Source: Gamarada debralockiae
Lineage: Eukaryota; Ascomycota; Leotiomycetes; Helotiales; Hyphodiscaceae
Assembly: GCA_002803225.1 (NCBI GenBank)
Contig: NXFV01002055.1
Location: forward strand, 1 to 27,754
Length of the DNA stretch: 27,754 nucleotides
Direction: 5' to 3'
A program made the translations under genes and the position numbers. Shown here piece after piece: positions 21,501 through 27,754 of this stretch (positions within the stretch are counted from its first letter, which is position 1; each line of letters begins with the position of its first letter). The notes beneath the pieces are model-generated. The model was not told the origin of the DNA and ran no database searches. It saw only the letters and a list, made by a program, of their open reading frames with translations.

Positions 21501-21858
21501 CGCAGAAATGTTGCTGGGTTTACAGAATTCACCATTCGCTCAAACTCCTGGGTCCCATCATTCTTTCGATCACACGCCTAATATTACCTCACCTCCCGCT
21601 ACTCGGCACGATACATCCAGCAGCTTCGATTTCTCGCAAAATAACGCAAATTTCTTCCCTGGAGGTCCTAATGGCTACATGGGTCTTGGTGGTGGAGTGG
21701 GAGAAATGATGATGCAGAGTCAAGAAATTGACATGTCGGCTCTAGGTGGGGACATGATGCCTTGGCTTGAATACCTGCCTCAGAACATGCTTGACCTTTT
21801 TGACAATGGAAACCCGGGCGGTTCAATAGGCGGTAATAACGATATAGGTGGCAGGTGA
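18560..21858 (+). CDS. Zn2Cys6 transcription factor with fungal-specific (Fungal_trans) domain, 1,015 aa
   Basis: Exons: 18560-18669, 18828-19420, 19467-20476, 20524-21858; introns 158, 46 and 47 bp; 3,048 nt. A basic stretch (KRRR) precedes the zinc cluster at residues 38-65, spacing C-X2-C-X6-C-X6-C-X2-C-X6-C (CRTC RKRKTRC DGKRPLC STC TENGHEC), split by intron 1. An acidic Asn/Asp-rich linker follows, then HRVPYFRYFGPTAIVPGFKQ near 205-230, a Gly-rich strip, and the regulatory middle domain from about 265 (LIIHLVETFFAHLGCNYPFL, AIRMAVDLGLQ, ERIDTLWTVFMLDRVISSGTGRP) to about 620 (IGNPFTSQPMYIAACAFL). The C-terminal third is disordered, with a proline run (PPPPPPG) and Gly/Met-rich end, a likely activation region. 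It acts in the nucleus. It resembles carbon-use regulators but I cannot name the orthologue. The alpha-galactosidase gene follows on the same strand, 1 kb downstream. Confidence 0.92.
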
Positions 21859-22428
21859 AAGAGAGTCATCAAAGAGCAGAGATTCATTTCGGGAGACTGT
21901 ACTTTGAAGTCAAAGTGTGTGTAGCCGAGGATGAGTGTGCACGTTGGTCCAGCCAAGGAGCCGGATAGAATGTTGTGAGGACCTTGGTTCATACTGTAGG
22001 AAAGTGTTTATATTACAAAGGAGTTCTTGAGCAAATGCTCAATGTGGAGTTTGGAGTCGCTTGCGAAGGAACGGCACAGGTCGTTCCGCGCCCGATTGGG
22101 AAGGATCATTTTCTCTGCTGACTGCTAAAAGGCTTTGGAAATTCCCCAAGGTGGCATATTTAGATTTAAATTTTATATGACTGTATACGTCATCATAGTA
22201 GTTGCGACGACAGGTAGCTATTAGAGTGTCTGGTAAAAGGTGAAGAAATCAGGCATTTCGAAATCCTTTTGAGTATTATCGCACCATATTACAACACGCT
22301 AGAAGTTACATGTAACTCTATACAAGTGTCGGAGCATCTTTCGAGGCCTTTCCTACCTGTAGCAAATCATATGAGAAGAAGGTGAAGCAGGAGATCGGCA
22401 ATTATCCGCACCCGCAAATCCCTGTTTA

Positions 22429-22472
22429 CCCCACCTAAACGTGCGTGCCCTACGGCCTGCTAAGTAGCGGGG
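22429..22472. promoter_or_regulatory. Two candidate CreA-type (SYGGRG) sites upstream of the GH27 gene
   Basis: GTGGGG on the minus strand at 22429-22434 and GCGGGG on the plus strand at 22467-22472 match the carbon-repressor consensus SYGGRG. They lie about 400-450 bp upstream of the alpha-galactosidase ATG. The motif is short and common, so this is only suggestive. Confidence 0.25.
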
Positions 22473-22785
22473 TTTATTATTGCCTGTAGATGATCGGACT
22501 GAAGAACATCCATCTTTACTCCGATGCACTATTCACATGCATTGGTTGACAGCGTCAAACAATATTGGATATTAAGGTCCCGACTGTACCGGCGGAATTG
22601 ATGGGAGGTCATTGGATATGGAATCCGCAAGACTAGGAAGCCTATGCTTGAGGGTTGTCAATATTTCTGCAAGATGAGGGGAATGGAGAAGTGGAGGTAT
22701 AGCTTTACTAGTGAGGGGTACCTTGATGATCGGCTCTAGAAATACGAGTATGGTCATATGGGAAGAATGGAAGCACTTCGGGAGG

Positions 22786-22793
22786 TATATAAG
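22786..22793 (+). promoter_or_regulatory. TATA box of the alpha-galactosidase gene
   Basis: TATATAAG stands 92 bp before the ATG at 22878, followed by a pyrimidine-containing leader (actctctcagg). Position and sequence fit a fungal core promoter. Confidence 0.6.
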
Positions 22794-22877
22794 ACAACTC
22801 TCTCAGGACAGTTTCTTCTGACATCTGTTAAATCATCTCAGCACTCATTATTAATACCGCCGTCGAGTTGAGACAAG

Positions 22878-24311
22878 ATGCACGCTTTGACTTCTATCGC
22901 GGCCCTGCTGGCCATGCCAGTGGTTCAGGCGTTGGTTCAAAAGGGTGGGGTGGAACGTTTCTGCCTTCCTGCAAACATCTCACAATACTAACTGTCAGTC
23001 AGGGCAAACTCCCCGCATTGGGCTGGAACTCATGGAATGCCTTCGGCTGCAACATCGATGAGACCAAGGTCATGACAGCAGCAAATGAGGTAGTAAGCTT
23101 GGGCCTCCAGAATGCAGGCTATGAATATATCAACAGTCCGTCCCATCCCTTCTCTCATCCTCCCCACACTAACAAGTCCAGTCGATGACTGCTGGTCCGT
23201 AAAATCCGGCCGTGACAACGTAACTGGTCAAATTGTCCCTGATCCTACCAAGTTCCCTTCAGGTATCTCAGGTGTCGCAGATTCCATCCACGCCCTCGGA
23301 CTCAAAATCGGCATCTACTCCTCCGCGGGTACCGAAACCTGTGCTGGCTACCCAGCTTCTATCGGTCACGAGCATCTGGACGCCGCGACCTTCGCATCCT
23401 GGGGTATTGATTACCTGAAATATGACAACTGTCACATACCCTCCAACTGGACGGATGAATACGTCGCATGTGTACCCGAGCAACGGCAAGTCTACCCATA
23501 CGTCAACGGCACCTGCCCGGTCACAAACCTCACTGCTCCCGCGGGCTATGATTGGGGAACGAGCAATACAGCGGAGAGATACAGAATTATGCGTGATGCC
23601 CTCCTCGCCCAAAACAGAACGATCTTGTATTCACTCTGCGAATGGGGCCAAGCAGACGTCGAAGTCTGGGGAAACGCGACAGGCAATTCATGGCGAATGA
23701 GTGGCGACATAAAACCCTACTGGGCCCGCGTAGCCCAGATCCTAAACGAGAACTCCTTCCTCCTCAACAGTGTGAATTACTGGGGCCACAACGACGCGGA
23801 CATGCTGGAGATCGGAAACGGCAACCTCACTCTCGCTGAATCCCGAAGCCATTTTGCGTTCTGGGCTGCTATGAAGAGTCCGCTTATTATTGGGACGGCG
23901 TTGAATTTGCTGCCTGCGGATCATGTTGAGATTTTGAAGAATCAGTATTTGTTGGCGTTCAGTCAGGATGAGAAGTTTGGGGCACCTGCTACGCCGTATA
24001 AATGGGGCACGAATCTGGATTGGACGTTTAATGCTACAAATCCGGCGGAATATTGGAGTGGTGCTAGTTCCAATGGGACGTTAGTGATGGCGCTCAACAC
24101 TTTGAGTGTGGCGGCGGAAAGAAATATTCAGTGGAGCGAGGTACCGGAGTTGAATTTGGGGAAGGATAAGGAGGAGAGTTTTGAGGTTACAGATGTTTGG
24201 ACTGGGAAAAGTTTGGGGTGTGTGCAGGAGGGGATTAAGGAGGTGGTTGGAAGCCACGATACGGTTGCTTATTGGGTGGGAAAGAAGTGCTCGAAGGGCT
24301 GGTGGGCTTAG
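22878..24311 (+). CDS. aglB: Secreted alpha-galactosidase, GH27, 444 aa (AglB-like)
   Basis: Exons 22878-22949, 23003-23135 and 23182-24311; introns 53 and 46 bp; 1,335 nt. Residues 1-19 ([19 protein letters not shown]) are a signal peptide. The catalytic (beta/alpha)8 barrel begins at [16 protein letters not shown] and carries [29 protein letters not shown], the nucleophile motif LKYDNC (Asp150), LCEWGQ, the acid/base motif WRMSGD (Asp244), NDADML and [18 protein letters not shown]-terminal beta domain follows. Length and motifs fit fungal AglB-type enzymes, which cleave terminal alpha-1,6-galactose from melibiose, raffinose-family sugars and galactomannan outside the cell. Many NxS/T sites are present. 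The donor of intron 1 (gtggaa) is weak, so the residues just after the signal peptide are uncertain. It converges with the ankyrin gene, with 254 bp between stop codons. Confidence 0.95.
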
Positions 24312-24381
24312 CTCAGAGTTCTATGATTAGGAGCGAGATGGAGTTGGCTTGGCCTCCCTTGGAGTGAATCAGCTGTACTCA

Positions 24382-24669
24382 TGTACTAGACCTGCCACGC
24401 TCTGATACAATTTCTGCCTTATTATAGTCCTTCCCAACCCCCTCTCCAGGCAAACTTGCAATACTGTAGACCCTCAAGCCAGGTGCCCCGTGGGACGAAC
24501 TCGTTCTCTGCAAGTGCAAGAAGAGTGTACCAAGCCTGTCACGCTCTGAAACAATTTCTGGCTTATCAAAGTCCTTCCCTCTTAACCACCTCTCCAGGCA
24601 AAATCTTCCAATCCTGAAGCCCCTCAAGCCAGCTATCCAGCGGTACGAACTGGTTCTCTGCAAGTGCAA
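24382..24669. repeat. 144-bp tandem duplication at the 3' end of the ankyrin gene
   Basis: Two adjacent, diverged copies: about 24382-24525 and 24526-24669. Shared blocks include cacgctctga, acaatttctg, aagtccttcc (or agtccttccc), cctctccaggcaaa, ccctcaagcca and gttctctgcaagtgcaa. The stop codon of the ankyrin frame (24566-24568) lies in the right copy. The left copy, read on the minus strand, would encode a second version of the protein tail (LAENEFVPRGTWLEGLQ) with its own stop. Confidence 0.85.
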
Positions 24670-27600
24670 CATGATCTTCTGGGATATCCAAAAGAAAATC
24701 TCGCGGGTATATTAAATATTCGTGAGTCTCAAGGATGCCAGCCTCCGTCAGCTTTCCCTCGTGTTTTCGGAGGCACTGTTCGTGACATATTCCCATTTCC
24801 TCGCTCTCCTTGCAAAGATGATAACGTCCTTCCTTATATCTCCCGCAACTAGAACAACTTACGTCTGTGGAGAGTTCTAGTACACCATCCTCGGTCGTGT
24901 AACAGGCGAAGGATTCATCTAGAGCAATGATGGCATTAGAAATGTCGTTACCTAGATAAAGGCATCTCCCTAGCATGATCCATCTGTAACTAGATAGCCA
25001 TTGGGGCCATATCTGCGTCGCTGTTGCGGGGCAAAGTTCCCTGCAGAGTCGGCGTACCGTCTCCTCAATACGTGCCTGGACAAGTTGAGGTAGGACTTGT
25101 CGTAGGGCGCCGAGCTGAGCGAGTGTTTCACAAGCTTTGTCCAAACGATAGTGTTCCGCACGATGCAACAATGTTCGCCCGTACACGTCATACTCATTTA
25201 CGTCAGCTCCCCGTGACACTAGAAATTGTATCATCTCGCAATTTTCATTCTTGATTGCACACCACAGTGCGGTTGGACACAATTCGCAGCGTCCATCCAA
25301 GTCTGCACCATTTTCGAGGATAATTCGACAAAGGCTTGATTGTCATCTGCCGCCGCGAGATGCAGAAGCTTCCAACATGACTCGTACACACCCGCTTCCT
25401 CGTTCGGACTAGCACCGCGGCTCATAAGATTGGTTACCATGGAGGTATCTCTTAACTTCATTGCCACGAAAAGAGGAGTACCAGTGGAGCTGCCACCGGC
25501 ATTGATATCTGCTCCATTGTCTAATAGAAGGTCAGCAGTCTTTTGGTCTCGCAATTTTATCGCCTGAGATACCGGGGCTGAGCTAGATCCTATCCAGGTA
25601 CTCCCAATTCGACGCATATCACCTGTGGCATTCGGATCGGCGCCTTTCGTTAGGAGATATTTGACTTTGGCGGGGTAAGTGATTGATCCCCTCAATAGTA
25701 ACGGACATATTTCCGCCGGAAAATGAACAGATTTTTCCTCAATCCAAAGAATGAGATTGTTGATGAAGTTGTCCTCTGTGCAGCGAGCAAAGATCTCAGC
25801 GAGGCAGACAGTCAAGTCTTCGTTTATGGGAGCATCGGCAAAGATCCTCTCAAAAAGATGAAAGTGATTTCCAGAAGCTGCCTGTAAAGCCGCGCAGTAG
25901 TCTCCATTCGAAATACTTGCTCCTTTTGATATGAGTAGATCTACAATTTCCATGTTATTCATTTCAATGGCGACGCAGAGCGCATGGCCATCCAAGCCCT
26001 CCTTTGCTTCTGCATACATGCAACGAGATCGCGGGTAGCACATTGCGGCTCCTGCATCGACTAGTCGGGATACTAACGACTGATCGCTTAGACTTATTGC
26101 CCAATTCAGTGGAGTTCTGTGGGGTCGATCTTTGAAATAGATGGAGTACCCTGTAGATTGTAGCCACCAGTCATGGTATTCGGGGGTGCCACCATTGACG
26201 TCCGCGCCGCCCTTCAAAAGCATCTCCATGATATCTGAATGTCTCCTAGATATTGCAGCAGCTAATGCACTGCCAAAAAAGCCTCCATCAGAGTTGATAT
26301 TGGCACCTTTGGCAAGACAGATTTCAATTAACGCGTTGTCCCCAACCCATGCAGCAGCTTGGAGAGGACTTCCAAGGGCGCCACCTTTAGCATTGATATC
26401 CGCCCCATTGGCCAGTAAAATACTGGCCAGTTGTACCTGACTTCCCCGGATTGCTGCTTGAAGTGGTGTTCCGTACTCGCAGTTCCCAAAGTCTAGGCTT
26501 GCGCCTCGGCTGAGTAGCACCTTGCTAACTTCCATGTTACCTCTGTAGCATGCTTGCTGCAATGAAGGCCCACATGGATAGGGTTTTGACTCGCTGGTGT
26601 CCGACAAGAAATATTCCAGTCCGTTAACATCCGCTCCATGATCAATCAGATATCCAACCATATCTGCTGGGTCGGTAGGATGCTGTGAGATAGCTTCTAA
26701 TATTGTCATTCCGACGATTTCAGAGCGGACATTTATATCAGCACCTGCAACCAGCAGGTCTTTAAGGAGCCACCAATCCTCCGGGCCGCTTCTTAGCGCG
26801 TTGGCGAAGGCAACTGTGCCAATCGATGTCTGTTTGTTGATGTCGGCTCCCGCCTTGACTAATTTGGAGACAAATTCCCAAGTCGCTTTGCCGCCAAAGG
26901 CCGCAGCGAGAATCGGATAATGTAAATGACCCCCAAATGCGTTGATATCATAACCGGCGTCTAGAAGCCTCTGAGTGAGGTTCCAAAGCCCATAAAAGGC
27001 TGCATAGGAGAGAGGACTTGTGCGTGAAGGCTCGTTTAGAGTTGGAGGTCTTTCATGACCCCAGTGATCTTTATCTCGATACGTCCAAATCCAGTTTCTC
27101 TCTCGTTCCTCTACTTGTTGCCAAGCCAATATATTTTTGTGTGATGAATCGCTGGTGAAAAACTGGAATACTTTCTCGTCGATGACCGTCCTTGGATCAT
27201 CAAGAGCCGAGTAATGATCAGGCCAGTATCGCGACGTGTATCTCATAAAGCGATATTTTTCGAGTCGTGAGTTCAGTTGTCTCATTGTCAAGCATTGTCC
27301 GTTCGCGAAGTCCTTCATCGCCAGATAGGATATACAAGTGTCTGCTATATCCAACTTCACGGCTTCATCGCTAGCAAAGAACTCGGAGGATGTACTTCTT
27401 TGGATTCGGGTTGAAAGTAGGAACTCTTTGATCGAGAAATGTGCAAGTCCAATGGTATTGTCTGGGTCCGGCAGTGTGACCAGTTCTCCACAGTATTGAA
27501 GGAGGTCTTCTGGCTCTGTAGGAACCGCTGAGAAGTCCATTTCTTCTTGATCATTGATAAAGACTACTGCTTCGGCCAACTCCGCGGCTTTGAGAGGTCT

Positions 27601-27754
27601 CAGACTGTGTACAAGCCAGAAAAATATCCTTTTCACTGTACTAATTTCCTCAGAAAAATCAGCTCTGAGACGGTCGAACACTCGAATATAAGTGTTGGGA
27701 AATACCTAAGACTAATATAGTGGTGGCAATGGTAGTGGCAATTAGGGGTGGCGA
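24566..27754 (-). CDS. Ankyrin-repeat NLR-like protein, C-terminal part, with a one-base frameshift; 5' end off the right edge
   Basis: The exon starts after an acceptor at 27706-27707 with VFPNTYIRVFDRLRADFSE, so an intron lies at the edge and the N-terminal effector and nucleotide-binding (probably NACHT) parts are outside. RIFFWLVHSLRPLKAAELAE and LVTLPDPDNTIGLAHFSIKE are the winged-helix stretch that follows NACHT in fungal STAND proteins. About 14 ankyrin repeats follow (LLDAGYDINA, LVKAGADINK, LIDHGADVNG, LLANGADINAKGG, LLKGGADVNGG, LLTKGADPNATG, LLDNGADINAGG). Near 25327-25338 the frame breaks inside a repeat (HLAAADDNQA to CRIILENGADL), costing one base; it then stays open to 24566. 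The tail has a Cys cluster (CSSC...HLC...GICHEQC, 24770-24867) like a ZZ-type zinc finger. Likely a cytosolic recognition protein. It is broken as read, unless the missing base is a sequence error. Confidence 0.82.

Larger units (their letters stand above)
21859..22877. other. Intergenic between regulator and alpha-galactosidase
   Basis: No supported gene. A minus ORF at 22572-22757 (61 codons) is unrecognised and probably chance. The stretch must hold the 3' end of the regulator and the promoter of the GH27 gene. Confidence 0.5.

Noticed and set aside
5968..24311. Secondary-metabolite cluster (MFS transporter, FAD oxidase, Zn2Cys6 regulator)
   Set aside because: No PKS, NRPS, terpene synthase or similar backbone enzyme is present, the genes are far apart, and remnants and unrelated genes lie between them.
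25300..25400. An intron that would repair the ankyrin frame
   Set aside because: The only phase-correct choice I found (donor gtcatg, acceptor aatcaag, 47 bp) would remove a well-formed ankyrin helix pair, so a true frameshift is more likely.
1..27754. tRNA, rRNA or snoRNA genes
   Set aside because: I looked for the T-loop consensus (GGTTCRAnyCC) and rRNA-like blocks on both strands by eye and saw none; a covariance-model scan would be needed to exclude them.

Overview
The window looks like nuclear DNA of a filamentous ascomycete (Pezizomycotina). Genes are split by short GT..AG introns (about 46-158 bp), often with CTRAC-like branch points. The gene content is typically fungal: NLR-like STAND proteins, a Zn2Cys6 regulator, a berberine-bridge-like secreted oxidase, a GH27 alpha-galactosidase and an MFS transporter. 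The class of fungus cannot be fixed from this sequence; a Leotiomycetes-like fungus is only a guess. All gene models below were built by hand from reading frames and splice sites.

Layout. 1-3706 (minus): 5' two thirds or more of a fungal NLR with an alpha/beta-hydrolase (SesB-like) domain, an NB-ARC ATPase and a C-terminal array of near-identical 42-residue TPRs that runs off the left edge. 4290-5634 (plus): decayed type-B carboxylesterase that has lost its nucleophile. 5968-7589 (minus): intact MFS transporter. 8290-9135 (plus): broken enoyl-CoA hydratase. 9285-10774 (minus): five-exon orphan protein with a possible N-myristoylation signal. 11207-11491: possible solo LTR. 11500-14690: poorly interpretable, AT-rich in part, with remains of a possible SAT4/rhodopsin-like membrane protein. 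14688-16706 (minus): secreted FAD-linked BBE-like oxidoreductase. 17340-17912: possible unknown membrane protein or remnant. 18560-21858 (plus): large Zn2Cys6 transcription factor with upstream ORFs in its leader. 22878-24311 (plus): secreted GH27 alpha-galactosidase. 24566-27754 (minus): C-terminal half of an ankyrin-repeat NLR-like protein, with a one-base frameshift and a tandemly duplicated 3' end; its nucleotide-binding domain lies beyond the right edge.

How the genes fit together. The two ends carry different STAND/NLR-type genes, the class used by fungi for non-self recognition, and the stretch between holds two dead metabolic genes and a possible LTR scar. This fits a fast-changing accessory region. 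The secreted alpha-galactosidase, secreted oxidase, transporter and Zn2Cys6 regulator suggest saprotrophic or plant-associated carbon use. No backbone enzyme of a secondary-metabolite cluster is present, so I do not call a biosynthetic cluster. The items most worth following are the homogenised TPR array, the repeat and frame damage in the ankyrin gene, the orphan myristoyl-type protein, the BBE-like enzyme lacking the usual flavin-binding cysteine, and the uORFs ahead of the regulator.
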